Below are positions 21,810 through 33,474 of a stretch of 64,000 nt of DNA, one piece after another. Both the position numbers and the translations under genes were made by a program. The notes under the pieces are model-generated. The model made no database searches. It was given only the letters and a program-made list of their open reading frames with translations, and had not been told where the DNA came from. Source of the stretch: Hirsutella rhossiliensis. Taxonomy: Eukaryota > Ascomycota > Sordariomycetes > Hypocreales > Ophiocordycipitaceae. Positions within the stretch are counted from its first letter, which is position 1. Every line of letters starts with the position of its first letter. The DNA is taken from NCBI RefSeq assembly GCF_020360975.1, contig NW_025408669.1, forward strand, positions 6,944,001 to 7,008,000, read 5' to 3'.

Positions 21810-24035
21810 TCATATAATCTCAAAAGACCGGACCACACCTTGAGCTCCAATATCCAAATGACTATCGCCCCGATTTCCCGTGGTGCTGAACAAACCGATC
21901 CTCCTATACCTGTCTGTTCGCCCTTGATCCTTCTCCAAAAGCAGTCCATACAAAATGCAACCTCCCCCCAAACATGCTGCTCGCCTGACCGGGGTGACGA
22001 ATATCGACCCATCGTCCTCGCTCCTAATACTTTCATCCCAGCAGAAGTCCAGGGTTAAATTGGTCATCCTTCCGCCCCTCCGCCTGCAATCATCATGGTG
22101 ACGAGCCCTCAGCTCCCGTTTCGCTCTCGGCAGACTCTGCATCGGTCCTTTGAGCCCTAGGATGGCCTTTTCCCTTGGCTGCCCAAATCCCAATTCATCC
22201 ACGCCAAGCACCTCACACTTGACCACCTCAGTCGCCCCGTCCTGTTCAATGTCATCCGGATACTTGATCTCCCCTTCTATCGAAGCCCACGACCATGACG
22301 GCCCGCGGTACTGTCCAGCTCGAATTCCTCGCTCCCCGGGCCCTGGTAGGGAGTCTATGTACCACGTTAACCCGTGCAGAAGATGATTGCTCCAAAGGCC
22401 GGCACAAAATGTGTCGTGCAGAGCTGGTTGCAGTTTCTTCGCAACGCCAGTGAGGGCGATGAGCTTGTCGGTGACATAGGTCAGGCCGCATTGTGAGTAT
22501 TTGGCGACGATGCGGGTCCAGTGACGGTAGGCTTCAGAGGGGGAGGACTCCTCGGGCGACAAGGACAATGTCAAGAGCGCCTTAAACTCGTTTACGGGTA
22601 TTTTGGCGCCACTAGGCGGCTGTTCCATAAATTGTGCTGGCAGACCGGCCGGAAAGCTCTCGCAGGCCCCCAGCTCGGCACACTCCCAGAAGAGCTGCTG
22701 GGCGCAGAAATGGACGATTCGGGGCGAAAGAAGACGCTCTTGGATGACCCACGCTCGAGAATTTACCGGGCCCATCGACACTGACTCCCAAAGTTCTTCG
22801 TCGAGGATGTAAACTTGGCTATGATTGCCTAGACGCAGTGCCACTGGGGGATAATGTTTGCAGTGCTTCAACAGCCGCGGGTCTCGTTCTATAAAGCACC
22901 CGACGGTGGAGTTGGCGGCATGTGTTGCGGCGATGGTGCACAGGGAGTTCTCGTAGATGTCGCCCATGTGCATGGCCTCGGTCCGCCAGTCATCTTTTGC
23001 GTCATCATCTGAGCCCTGGATGATGCATAATGTGTCTATCCAGAGGTATTTCAGGCCAATGCTTCGCGTGGCGAGAATTGCGTCGGCAAATGTTCGTTGC
23101 AACTTAGTGATTGGGATACCCTCTTTTAGGACTCTCATTGTGGATGAGGTCAGTTGGACGGGCTGTTTTACACCGCCCCAACAGTGGCTCAGCGTGGCGT
23201 ATTTTTCGGATGGGTCGATGTAGGAAGTGTCTTGGACCTGATGAGGAGAGTTAACGTTGATGATTTTTTTTGGTTGTTAGAAAACTGGGCTTGGTGATGA
23301 CAGGGTAGGTGACTTTATCGACTTGTCGTGGAAATGATCTTGAAGCAGAGCAATGGGTTATTGAAGAAAACTGAAATCACCTTAATAGTATCCGACTCTA
23401 TGGCCAGTAGCCTTGAAGGAAATTGTAATCTTCTAGTGTTTGGCTTTCTACATCGATGGTGATTTTTCGTGCACCGTTGCAGCCATTGTCTCATTTGTGC
23501 CCCCGAGGATCCCGTGCTGCGCGTCGTCCGCGTGGTATCAACACCAGGCACCAAGGAATCGGCATCTGCGATAGTAAGTACATACATCAGGCAGTTCAGC
23601 AACAGTATACGCCAAATAAGGCTGATCGATCAACATACCTTTGGCTGGAACAATCATATATCTCTTGAGAGCAGTGCGTTTCGGATCACGATCAAGACCA
23701 CCCCTTTCGTTTGGAGTAAACGACTTATAGTAGCGAGTTAATGATAGTCTCAGATCGGGACTCGCAGGGTCCAAATCGGTCATGGCTGAAATATCATAAT
23801 GACAGACAAAGGGGCCCTCAAGCGAATTAGCCCATACGCCATCACGGTATCCTTTAGGTGCTGTAGCCCAGAACATCCAGCACAAATCGCAGTCGAGGTC
23901 GACGCCATTGAGGAGCTCGCCTGCTGTTTGGCTAGCTGTTCTTAGTCTTGAGCTTGCTCCCGTGCCGGAAGTCTTTAGGCCTTTTGCTAGTGTCAAAAGG
24001 CCATTGCATGAGGTTGAGCATGTGGCACAGAGCAT
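21810..24035 (-). CDS. HET-domain protein (heterokaryon incompatibility type)
   Basis: Cytoplasmic protein of the fungal nonself-recognition and cell-death family. Three exons: 24035-23639, 23565-23381 and 23237-21810, with GT-AG introns of 73 and 143 nt and all phases matching; 669 aa. The start MLCATCSTSC is a cysteine cluster common at the N-terminus of this family. Before the domain comes WLQRCTKNHHRCRK, the typical W-L-x2-C-x3-H-x2-C lead-in. The HET domain spans roughly residues 200-350: YATLSHCWGG, a helix with TFADAI, then LKYLWIDTLCIIQ, MGDIYENSLCTIAA and, after a gap, SRAWVIQERLLSPRIVHF. The C-terminal half is variable. The gene is intact and could be functional. Confidence 0.9.
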
Positions 24036-25411
24036 GGTCAGGAGATTTTTTGGCAGGTGTTGCTTCCGGCACTGTGATAGCTATGTGGCTAGGCAGTCAG
24101 GAATGGTGTTTAAAGGAGATATGAATAGGAGAGGGCGATTCTCGGAAATGATATACCTATTTCTTAGCAAGGTAATGTGAGAGTGAGAATTGCAATTCAC
24201 CCCGAGTTGCATTGGTTGAATCGTCCACTTGCTGAGAATATTGCGGCCTTGAATTCTGCATGTAGAAGTGTGGAAAAGCATTGGAGCTCCTTGATCCACG
24301 TAGGAATCGTATGCCAGCGGGCACACGATCAACCTTGGGCCGCAGGGTCTAGCATTCATTGCTGCCGTCGTCATTGGTTACACGTCGCTCGCCTCACTAC
24401 AAAGTAGCTTCAGCTCCTTAAACGGCTTAGCGAGCCTATTTCAAGCTGCCAATAGGCCACCACTATGGCTTTCAGCTCATGCCCTCTATTTAGAGATTGG
24501 AGACGTAGACATATTAGTTTAGAGGACCTGTCACATTGCCCACTGCACCATGCAGGCAAAAATGGAATGCACACTCCAGCAATTGACGCTGCAAGTGGTG
24601 CACATAGCCTGTGTTTGACAGGACCTAGACGAGGAAACTTTTGTCCTCTAGGGGATCAAAGCTATACATGTGAGGGGCCTTGGTTGTTCATGGCCAACCA
24701 GTAGTCATTTATAAGAGGACGAAAGCTGAGGCACAAAAGATTGAATCGAACTTTACTCCCACAAGAGATCGAGAGGTGATTAGGGCAGCCAGCCCGGGAA
24801 CAGACCATCTCGTGGAGGATCGCAGTCTGTGGTTGCGAGGAGACGTTTTGTTTTGCATTTGGCTGGTTCAAACAAATCCCGATTTTAGAGAAGCACCTCA
24901 GCTCATGCAGAAACAACAACTTGTGACGGCAGAAGAATTTGATTTGCGGACAGCCTGCCGGGGAAGGTGTAGATATACATGAGGTATTTTTCGGATTGGA
25001 GCAGAGATGCGTGCATGACGAAGATTAGACTGCTAATGACAACCAAGAAACTTGGAGATGATACGGCACTTGTTATTAAGTACGGGCTAGATGGAGAGTG
25101 AACACAGCTTAGGTCGTGCAATAACTACTTATAAGCACCCCAAAACTGAACATCTGCCCTGACCTCTGTCGGATTACTTTCGGTGACACAACCATTTCTA
25201 ACGTATTAGAGGACGACAGAGAATAGAAGCAGAGCCAATTCGGCCAACAAGCGACTAATACCCCGTCTGGAGATATCGCCAATATCATCAGAACGCAAAA
25301 GGAGATATGACGGAACCGGTGAGCAACAAATGCTATACAAGGTGATCGATCTATCCAATAGTTGGCGCTGACATTGCACTAAAGACAACCTCGTCCCGAG
25401 ACGTTCCTGGC
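24036..25411. other. No gene seen
   Basis: The 5' flank of the HET gene followed by sequence with short ORFs only. No domain, repeat or RNA gene recognised. Confidence 0.45.
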
Positions 25412-25798
25412 ATGAATGCAAGGGCCCCAAGGGTACAACCTTACAAGGGCAGTCACGGGCACTGGGTCTCAGTGCTGCCCGCAGGTGGATGGGGTAATAA
25501 CGGAGAGTGGATCACTCTAAGGGGCAGAGTGTATAGGGAAGTCAACGGAGAGTGGCGAGACGAAGAAGGTGGATTTGCAGGCAAGGCCAAGGAGTCTAAA
25601 GACGCTCCTAGCAGGACAGAAACAGCTCCAAAGGTACAGCCTTACAAGGGCAGTGACGGGCGCTGGGTCTCGGTTCTGCCAGCAGGTAGATGGGGTGGTA
25701 ACAGGGAGTGGATCACATCAAGGGGCAAAGTGTTTAGGAAAGTCAACGGAGAGTGGCGAGACGAAGAAGGTGGCTTCGCAGGCAAGGCTACGGATTAG
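25412..25798 (+). CDS. Small protein made of two tandem copies of one repeat
   Basis: 128 aa, single exon, ATG at 25412 with an in-frame stop upstream. Residues about 7-60 and 75-128 are copies of one unit, offset by exactly 204 bp (68 codons). Conserved blocks are VQPYKGS, WVSVLPAG, EWIT-x-RG and VNGEWRDEEGGFAGKA. The unit is Gly/Trp-rich with regular aromatic spacing, suggesting a small beta-rich fold. No signal peptide and no known domain. Differences between copies are scattered, many of them conservative, which suggests selection on the protein rather than a very recent duplication. Confidence 0.6.
   Translation: MNARAPRVQPYKGSHGHWVSVLPAGGWGNNGEWITLRGRVYREVNGEWRDEEGGFAGKAKESKDAPSRTETAPKVQPYKGSDGRWVSVLPAGRWGGNREWITSRGKVFRKVNGEWRDEEGGFAGKATD
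25430..25795 (+). repeat. 204-bp tandem duplication
   Basis: The DNA at 25430-25591 recurs at 25634-25795 with many shared runs (for example GGAGAGTGGCGAGACGAAGA in both). It encodes the repeat unit described for the protein at 25412. Confidence 0.8.
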
Positions 25799-26079
25799 TA
25801 TAGAGTCACAACGCCCAACCATGGTTGCACCACCAGCAGTCCATGGCGGCCAATACAGGAGACCGGTCCCCTCCGGAGCCCGCCAATGCCTTGATGAACG
25901 GCGGGTGGGGTTGCAGGGCGGCAGGCACCAATGCAGGGAGCGTTGGAATCCGGATCCAAGGCCTTGTCTCGTTGCGTCAGCGTTTGTGTCCTTCTGCACC
26001 TGTCCATAGATCACCTCAAGATATAAAGCGAAAAGCGAAGTCCGGTGTAGTAAACTACTGGCGCAATCTATCAAATCTC

Positions 26080-26480
26080 ATGCCTCCTATCGATTACTCA
26101 AAATGGGACAACATAGACACCGATTCGGAGCCAGAGACGTCCCAGCGACCGTCCGCGGCAAAATCGATCCCGCCGCCTATAAATGCGTCATCACCGCTGA
26201 ACACACCCAGTTTGACTGAGACGCACGGCGATTCGGGGCACGTTGAACACGCGCTGTGCTGGATATTGAGGTTGGCGGGCTAGGAGATGATGTGAAGGCG
26301 AAGGCATCGCTGCTCCATTGCGTGGCTAGCTACTTAGATTTCGAGGGAACATAGGGTGACGCAGAGAAACACTGCGTGGATGCTGTCAAGGCCCGTAAGA
26401 AGGTGCTAGGCGAGGAGCATCCCTCGACGCTGACTAGCATGGCGAACCTGGCGTCGACTTAGTATCAGCTTAACTGAGTC
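26080..26480 (+). pseudogene. Debris of a TPR (kinesin light chain-type) repeat gene
   Basis: From ATG 26080 the frame reads MPPIDYSKWDNIDTDSEPE, a typical gene start, but it stops at 26281-26283. About 75 bases on, in another frame, GDAEKHCVDAVKARKKVLGE and EHPSTLTSMANLAST match the TPR repeats of kinesin light chain-like fungal proteins, flanked by stops at 26352 and about 26458. The two pieces may come from different genes. No intact product is possible. Confidence 0.55.
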
Positions 26481-26855
26481 GCTGAAGCAACGGCGCTCAT
26501 CGTGATTGCACCCTATTCTAAGACAATCATAGAGTATAATCAAGCACGATAGTAAAATTGAACCCAACAAGCGGAAATATAGATCTACAAAAGCGGCACG
26601 CTACCGCTGGGAAGCCCTAAGTGTAACGCCATATACCCTCGCGACGTGATCCCGGAAATAATCGAGACTCTTTAGCTTTAGATCGGCCTCTTTACACTTT
26701 AGGTGCTCGTAGGTAATTAAACCATCGCGCTCTATTTCTTTTATAGTAATTGTTTTATGATCCCTCTCGTGAATATAATGTTGTTTGTTCATCTACTTCA
26801 ACGCAGCTGCCCGCCATGTCTGTGTTGTGATCCGGGATTCCAGAAAAAGATTCCG
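26481..26855. other. No gene seen
   Basis: AT-richer 3' flank of the ATPase gene. A short minus-strand ORF (26792-26601) is charged and unplaced. Confidence 0.4.
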
Positions 26856-29800
26856 TCACCAAGCTATTTTGGCCACGGGTCCGTTCGGTAATAGGCGGAC
26901 GACCAGTTTCCGGATCTCGTCCATGCAGAGCACCGCAAGCGCCAGCGGGATCGGAATGACCCAAAACTCAATGGGGACCGACGCCGTGCCGAACAGAGTC
27001 TGTATGCCTGGCACCTCCGTGACAAAGATGGCAATGACAAGACTGACCCCCATGCTGAGAAGCAGCCATGGGTTCCGCCTCTTCTTGGTGAACGGATCGG
27101 CCTGCAAGATGCTAAGGCGACGGTTTCGCACCGCCAATATGTTGCCCCATTGCAGAATAACCAGCGTCACAAAGTAGACGCACTGGCCTGTCGCGTTGAA
27201 CGCCGTCAGGTCATTCGCCGAGTATCCATGAAAGCCTTCCGAGTACCCCTCAAACAAGAAGAACATCTGCCCAATCGGAATGCCGGCCTTTTTCCAGTAG
27301 TAAAGGAAGAACATGGCGTGCGCAATGACCGTCTCCATGGTTCCCGTGAACAGGTACGCCTGGATGTATATCTTGACGGTGATGAGGTGGTCTCGCTTGT
27401 GGTTGCGTGGCGGCAGCGAAAGAAGGTTGAACTCCTCCTTCTCCATTATCAGCGACAGCGACAGGAAAAGATCAGTGAAGACACAGATGATGATCATGAG
27501 GAACGAGCTCAGCGGCAGCGGCACGCCGAAGAAGACATTCAATAGCACGGGCCAGATCTCGGACCAACTACCTGCCGGGAGCAGATAGGCAATGACCTTT
27601 TGCAGATTCTGGAAGACGAGACGGCCCAGACGGATAGCTTCGACGATGGAGTCGAATTTGTCCAGCAGGATCAGATCTGCGGCCTCGATGGCCACATCGC
27701 TGCCGGTCACGATCGCGACACCAACATCAGCTGCCCGGAGGGCCGGTGCGTCGTTGACGCCGTCGCCAGTAACTGCGACGACATTGTCTCGTTTGCGAAA
27801 CTCGTTTACAATGCGCAGTTTCTGCTCAGGCGTCGTGCGTGCGAAGACGATCTCGTCATATTCACACACAATGTTCCAGTCATCTGGTGTCAAGATCGCC
27901 AACGAGGGTCCTTCAAGCAGCAAGCTAGTTCGGTCACCGCTTGCTCGTGCCTGGCGCATCGCCTCGGCCGACATCCCCAAGTTCGACTTTATCATTTCCG
28001 CCGTATCTGGATCCGCCTCTCCCGTGAAGATGCCAGTGTTGCGAGCGATGGCGGCAGCCGTGAGGCCGTAGTCGCCAGTGACCATGAAGAATCTTGCGCC
28101 AGCGCGGCGGCACTCGGCGACGGTCGCTGCCGTCTCGGGTCGGGGAGGATCAATGATTCCAAGAATACCAACCACGGTGAGTTCGCTTATGGCATTGCGG
28201 ACAACTTCGTCGCTAAAGGCATTGGTGTTCAAGGCTTGGGTAGGAATCATAGTCTTCTCGCAGAGAACAATAACGCGCTCGGCATTCTTCGACAGCGTGT
28301 CCTGGTAGTTCTTAAAGGAAGTTCTGGCGGAGTCGTCCATATTCTGAACCGAGTTCGACTTGCGGGACCAGTACTTGGTGCAAGCAGGCAGAAGCACGTC
28401 GGGGGCGCCCTTGACAAAGACGCGGTATTCCTTAGTGGCCTCGTCCGTCTCAGGCTCGCGGTGCATGGTAAGCATCCACTTGTTCCTGGAATTGAACGGA
28501 ACCTGGAACACTCGCGGTAGCGTCGTCGCCTCCTTTTCGTTCCTCACTGTCGAGGCGAACCGGAGTACCGCAGCGTCAGTTGCGTTGCCTTGAACCTGTC
28601 GGTTGGCGACAGGCAAGTGGAGGGAGGCCGGGTCAAAGGTCGCGTCGTTGCAGAGCAAAGCGGCTTGATACAACTTCAAGATGCACGCCTCTGTGGTTTC
28701 GCCATCTGAGTTGAGGTGAAAGTTTGGCAGCGCAACTACCTCGTCGACGAACGATGCCGAGCTAACATGCATCTGGTTCTGCGTTAATGTGCCGGTCTTG
28801 TCGGAGCAGATGACGTTGACGCAGCCGAGCGTCTCGACAGTCGAAAGGCCCTTGGGCAGGATGCTGACAGCCTTCATGCGGCGCGCAACCATCATGAGGG
28901 TAAGCGCGACTGCCACGGGCATACCTTCAGGGATGAAGGCGACGACGCATCCCATGACGTTGTTAAGCATGGCAACCACGTTCATGTACGCGAAGTGGTC
29001 GCGTCTCAGCCAGCCGATCCAGGTAAAGAGAATCAGCAAGGCAAGGACGATTGTCAGGCAGACAATAATGCGGACGAAACGCCAAATCTCCCTCTGGATC
29101 AAGGTTGGGCGTTCCTCGGCAGACGCTGTAGCTTTGGCAATACGGCCCATGACGGATCGAGGTCCGGTCAAGACGACCATGCCGACACCGCTGCCGTTCA
29201 CGACCAGAGTTCCCATCAGTGCAATGTTGCGGCTCTCAAGGAAGTTTTGATCCGTCACATCAACCGCACCCTCAACCTCGTCCGACTCGCCCGTCAAGAC
29301 GGCGCGATCGAACCTGATGTCACCAGAATGGCTCAGGAGGCGGAGATCGGCCGGCACTTTGTTGCCGATCTGGAGATGCACAATATCGCCGGCGACAAGC
29401 TCGATGGCCGGCATCTTCTTCAACTGTCCCTCGCGGAGCACGAGGGCTTCAGACGGCAGAAGATCGGTAATCGACTTCATGGTCCGCTGGGTCGACCAGT
29501 CTTGGAACGCCGAGAAACCGGCCTGGAGCAGGATGACAATTATGACCAAGATGGCGAGGGCGAGGTTGGTGGCGGAGGGGGGGTGGCTCAGGGGCCTCCA
29601 GCAGATGAAGAAGATGATGACGCCGATCCAGAGGACCGAGCAGAAGCCGCCAAAGACGTACCCGAGAATCTTCTTGGTGTAGTTGGTCTTGGCCCTGGGG
29701 AGCGTGTTTCTGCCATCGCGCTGGAGTCTGACGGCCGCCGGACCGTCCGACAGGCCTTGGTCCTTGGCGACATTGAGCTGCTGGCAGATCTGGGCGACGC

Positions 29801-30152
29801 TGAGCTCGTGGTAGTTGATGTTTGCAAAGTAGCATTGGTCGTCCTTGATGGCCTTGGCGTCTCCCGGCACGTCCGTATCGATGTTGCAAGACTCGGCAAC
29901 ATGGATGGATAGCGTGCGGTATTCAATCTGGACGCCCGAGTAAGGCGATGTGGGAAGGCTAGTGCGGGAGACGGACGAGGCCCGGCTCAAGGAGTGTCTG
30001 CGGGATCTCGATCGAGAAGTCGCATCTCCTCGTTCGCGGCCAGGAGCCCTGCCGCGGCCGGCACGAGCATTACCTCCGTCATCGAAGGTGATGCGCATGT
30101 CTCGGTCGACGGCCTCGTTGTCGGCGGCCTCGGGAGTCGTTTCGGAGGCCAT
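26856..30152 (-). CDS. P-type cation ATPase, type IIC (Na+/K+-ATPase alpha-like)
   Basis: An ATP-driven monovalent-cation pump. Single exon, ATG at 30152, 1098 aa. Order: a basic Arg/Ser-rich N-terminal tail (residues about 25-70), the cation-ATPase N domain (LSVAQICQQLNVA...GLSDGPAAVRLQRDGRN), TM1-2, the actuator with LTGES (about 285), TM3-4 with VVAFIPEGMPVAV, and the phosphorylation site CSDKTGTLTQNQM with D451. The nucleotide part has VFVKGAPDVL, and the hinge has MVTGDYGLTAAAIA and VTGDGVNDAPALRAADVGVAI (about 800). Six C-terminal helices follow. The IPEG motif in TM4 and the ATP1A-like ATPase core point to the IIC group rather than SERCA, ENA or PMA1 pumps. No beta-subunit gene is nearby, and the N-terminal tail is longer than in animals. 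All catalytic residues are present. Confidence 0.88.
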   Translation of the reverse strand: MASETTPEAADNEAVDRDMRITFDDGGNARAGRGRAPGRERGDATSRSRSRRHSLSRASSVSRTSLPTSPYSGVQIEYRTLSIHVAESCNIDTDVPGDAKAIKDDQCYFANINYHELSVAQICQQLNVAKDQGLSDGPAAVRLQRDGRNTLPRAKTNYTKKILGYVFGGFCSVLWIGVIIFFICWRPLSHPPSATNLALAILVIIVILLQAGFSAFQDWSTQRTMKSITDLLPSEALVLREGQLKKMPAIELVAGDIVHLQIGNKVPADLRLLSHSGDIRFDRAVLTGESDEVEGAVDVTDQNFLESRNIALMGTLVVNGSGVGMVVLTGPRSVMGRIAKATASAEERPTLIQREIWRFVRIIVCLTIVLALLILFTWIGWLRRDHFAYMNVVAMLNNVMGCVVAFIPEGMPVAVALTLMMVARRMKAVSILPKGLSTVETLGCVNVICSDKTGTLTQNQMHVSSASFVDEVVALPNFHLNSDGETTEACILKLYQAALLCNDATFDPASLHLPVANRQVQGNATDAAVLRFASTVRNEKEATTLPRVFQVPFNSRNKWMLTMHREPETDEATKEYRVFVKGAPDVLLPACTKYWSRKSNSVQNMDDSARTSFKNYQDTLSKNAERVIVLCEKTMIPTQALNTNAFSDEVVRNAISELTVVGILGIIDPPRPETAATVAECRRAGARFFMVTGDYGLTAAAIARNTGIFTGEADPDTAEMIKSNLGMSAEAMRQARASGDRTSLLLEGPSLAILTPDDWNIVCEYDEIVFARTTPEQKLRIVNEFRKRDNVVAVTGDGVNDAPALRAADVGVAIVTGSDVAIEAADLILLDKFDSIVEAIRLGRLVFQNLQKVIAYLLPAGSWSEIWPVLLNVFFGVPLPLSSFLMIIICVFTDLFLSLSLIMEKEEFNLLSLPPRNHKRDHLITVKIYIQAYLFTGTMETVIAHAMFFLYYWKKAGIPIGQMFFLFEGYSEGFHGYSANDLTAFNATGQCVYFVTLVILQWGNILAVRNRRLSILQADPFTKKRRNPWLLLSMGVSLVIAIFVTEVPGIQTLFGTASVPIEFWVIPIPLALAVLCMDEIRKLVVRLLPNGPVAKIAW

Positions 30153-31207
30153 GTCGGTTACACGAAGGTGCAGGTCGCCAAGACTGGGTTAATTACGTCG
30201 GTAAAAGTCTGCGTATCACAACGTTGGATGCAACGTCGTTGCCGAGCGAGTGCGTTTGGAACGTTGGTGCAACGCGGAAAATGATGTCAAGTACCTGAAC
30301 GATACCGGTCCAAAAGGGCGGTCGCCGATGGGTGATGTGTGGCCAGAGCATGAGGGCAAGACTCGGTGAGGACACCCACTCGTCTTCCCCTTTATTGCCA
30401 TGCTGACGATGTACTGTGACACGGCTTCCTGTGCGGTAATTTGGCTCGGGCTAATCGTCTGCCGACTCATCTCTACGTCGAGTTTCGGGGCCCACGAACT
30501 GGAATAACAAATGCCGCATACATCTAGAGAGAGCGGGCGATAATGAGGAACCAACCACATGGCTGACATTACTGTATGGTTGGCATTGCCTATTTAGGCA
30601 AAGACAAACGCCGGCCGTGTCAGCCGCGGCTACTGCGGCCAGGCCCCTCTATTGCCTCTCACCAGTGGTGGGCCTACGGCAAAAGAGGAGAGGCGAGCCG
30701 GTGGTTAGGGTAATAATTAGCACGAGAACGGGTGAGGAGCAACGACTCTCCCCCTTCCCCCCCCCTTCTCGCAGGAGCAGGCGGGCCACGGCTACTCGCC
30801 CGTCTATTCCGAGGAATCAGCGAGCAATGGATCCTACGCTTCCGGGAAAAGGTTCTGCTTCGGGGTCGTCGACGACCCACTGACGTCCTTCGTCCTGCTG
30901 GCCATCTTGGAAATTTCCGTGTGGACGGGCAAGGCCAGGTCTCCCGAGGTGGGCGCCGGTGTGACGGCCGGATTGCTCAGCCCCTGTGCAGTACCTTGTC
31001 CCTCTGAGCGAAACAGAAATTTATGGCTCCTCCCAGCCGCCAAATCCACAGGTGAATGAGTGGTTTGGTGATATTGGATAATCGCCGTTAACCTTGATCA
31101 ATTCCCGCCAACGATTCGTGCTTAAGCGGGATGTCTACACAGCTACTTTGCAGTTTTGCGCAGTGGTCAAATATTCATAAATAAAAACGCTTCAACTTGG
31201 TGCATTT
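30153..31207. promoter_or_regulatory. Intergenic: promoter side of the ATPase gene
   Basis: No exon found. This is the 5' flank of the ATPase gene and the 3' flank of the channel gene, both on the minus strand. Confidence 0.45.
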
Positions 31208-33474
31208 CTATGTTTCCGATGTCCGTCCGTCTTGAACATCGGTTGGAGCTAGCGGCCCGCTTTCAGGAGCCTGAACAAGCGGCCCCTGATAAGGCCCATA
31301 CAGTCCAAGTTGACTTGGAGGTTGTTGCTCTTCTGGAGTCAGTCTACTCGAGCCGTCATCATGACGCAAGGAGAACTCATATAGCATTGGCCGTTGTCTC
31401 GAGCGGTGCCCCGACCTCGACATCCTGGATCTGCGCGCACCAACTCTGGGTATATCGGCCGATATTTTCGACACGACATCATCTTCCAGAACCGGTACTT
31501 CATCCAGAGGGTCAAGCTCGTCGAATCTGCGTACGACATCTTCTGGTGGCTCCGATTTCAACACAGCAAGGACATCCCCGTGGGGAGAAAATCCTGAAAA
31601 ATGCCAGCTTAGCAATGATCTCCTGTTTCTCGAGGCGCGTCTGGCCCAGAGCCGCTGTCGCTCAAAAACGCCGACAAGAAGCAGAAGCGGCCCATTCAAA
31701 ACTCGGATGGCAGCCACATTGATCGTATGAAACCGACGGCTGGTGACCACGAACTTGAGTGGAAGAAGGATGACCAGCGCCAGGATATTGAACGGCGGGG
31801 GATACGCAAAAATTGAGTCGCTCTTGACACCCTCAAACGTCAAAACTGTTCGACGAAATCTGATCTCAGCTGCCTCATTGGCAATAATGGTGGAGAATGT
31901 GTTGGTAAGAATGGCAACCAGGATGGTTAAAAATAGGGTGTTACCCAAAAAGGCGAAAGATACCATCAAGGTCGGGCCGAGGATAACGTGAAAGTTTATT
32001 GATTCCTCGATGCCAGTGCCGTCCAGGCCAAACCAGATCCAGAGCAACCACTTGCCAACTGTCGACCAACTCGGGGCAAACTCGCTGTTGGACGAATCAA
32101 TGGCACTGAGCCACTGTAGGGCGAGGAGGAATCCGGCAAAGCACCACAAAGCCAAGAAGGTAAGAACTGTAAAGTCTTTCATCATGGCATGCAGTGAGAT
32201 AAAGACAATGCTGTGCGGCATTAGATTGAACGCGATCCGGGTGAGTAGAACCGGGGCAGAGATGCAGAGAATATGCAGGCCGATTCCATCGTGGAGATGA
32301 CCAATGCTGAGATCATAGAGGCGAGCTGGAACGTATATAGAGTAGATGATTACGAAGGTGATGTCGAGAAAAGCCCACAGGTTCTGTGTGTGAACCTCCC
32401 ACCCGTGCTCGATTATGGCGGCAAATTCCTGCAATACCCAGCCCGCTGTGTAAATGGCGAAGACAAGCTCCCATCTGTTAAAGTTTCTGTGACGATGAAT
32501 CATTGTCAAGACGTAGAAAGCAAGCAGAACAAGGTACTGAACCAGCTCGACTACCGCTCTGATGCGTGGAACAATTAATCGGTAGTGGTTCAATAACGGC
32601 GCGTCCCGGGGGTTGTAAAGAGACATGGGCCGGTACTTGTAATGATCAGGAAGAACATCAACAAATGACAAGGGCGTATATATGACCCGGCCGCTATGCA
32701 CAGCGTCGACGACGCGCTGGCAAGCGGCGGAGCTGATGAAGGCTTTGCTTTCGGAGAGAATAGCCAGCTCGAGTGCCGTCAGCTTCCGTTCCTGCCCGCC
32801 GCGCTCTTGTATTGGCCACTGCAAATGGCGCCCTTCTCGTTCCACGTCGCTGGAGGCGCCTTGGAATGGATCAAGACCGTCAAGAAGGTTGTGCGCCACA
32901 AGCAGAAGTCCAGCGGGGCCGGGGTTGTCTTCGTGGAAGCGACGCAGGACGCGACTGGCCACAAGTTCGCACAGCGTCGCACGGGCGACGTTGACATTCT
33001 GATGAACGAGGCCAGACTGCTCCCGGAGAAAGTAAACTCGATTGGCGAGCAAGGAGTAGACTGGCAAGTTTATTCGGCTGCGGCTCACAGTACAGGAGGG
33101 ATCACACCATCCATAACGGGCTTACCAACGGTGGTGTCCTGCGGGTCGTAGAGCCTTTCTACTAACGGTCTCACGAGGAGCGAGTTTAGAGCAGGCTCGC
33201 GGAAATGCTCGATCGTGTATGGGTCGTCTATGGGTAGGTTAGCCAGCCTGTCGCTGGCTGCAAGTCATTCATTCCCTCAGTCCTCACCGATGCTCACAAG
33301 CACTAAGCGTCTAACGCTAAGACCATGTTAGCCGCCTATACATACCGAAGATGTCAATAGTTTTGCTTACCGGTGGATATTAACATAAACTGGCAATGGT
33401 TCTGATGAAAAGTGGCCATGTGGTGACGAGAGACACGGCTCGCTCTCGGTCGCGCAGTCGTCGGCGGGGTCCAT
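31208..33474 (-). CDS. YVC1: TRP-like vacuolar cation channel YVC1
   Basis: A non-selective, Ca2+-permeable channel of the vacuolar membrane. The long frame has no ATG at its start, only GTG. Splicing gives three exons, 33474-33371, 33253-33126 and 33060-31208, with GT-AG introns of 117 and 65 nt and matching phases; 694 aa. The added exons supply YVC1 landmarks: LPVYVNIHR, IDDPYTIEHFREP, VRPLVERLYDPQD and VYSLLANRVYFLREQ. The channel part starts after DVLPDHYKYRPMSLYNPRDA and has about six to eight helices, with a pore-region WIWFGLDGTG and a long helix NTLFLTILVAILTNTFS before EAAEIRFRR. The acidic, Arg/Ser-rich C-terminal tail is cytosolic. A second YVC1-like fragment lies at 36678. Confidence 0.9.

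Noticed and set aside
27600..29912. Two plus-strand ORFs of about 305 codons
   Set aside because: Antisense to the P-type ATPase, which has all family motifs on the other strand.
33086..33088. GTG as the start of the YVC1 frame
   Set aside because: Fungal nuclear genes do not normally start with GTG; two upstream exons with canonical splice sites supply the ATG and the conserved N-terminus.
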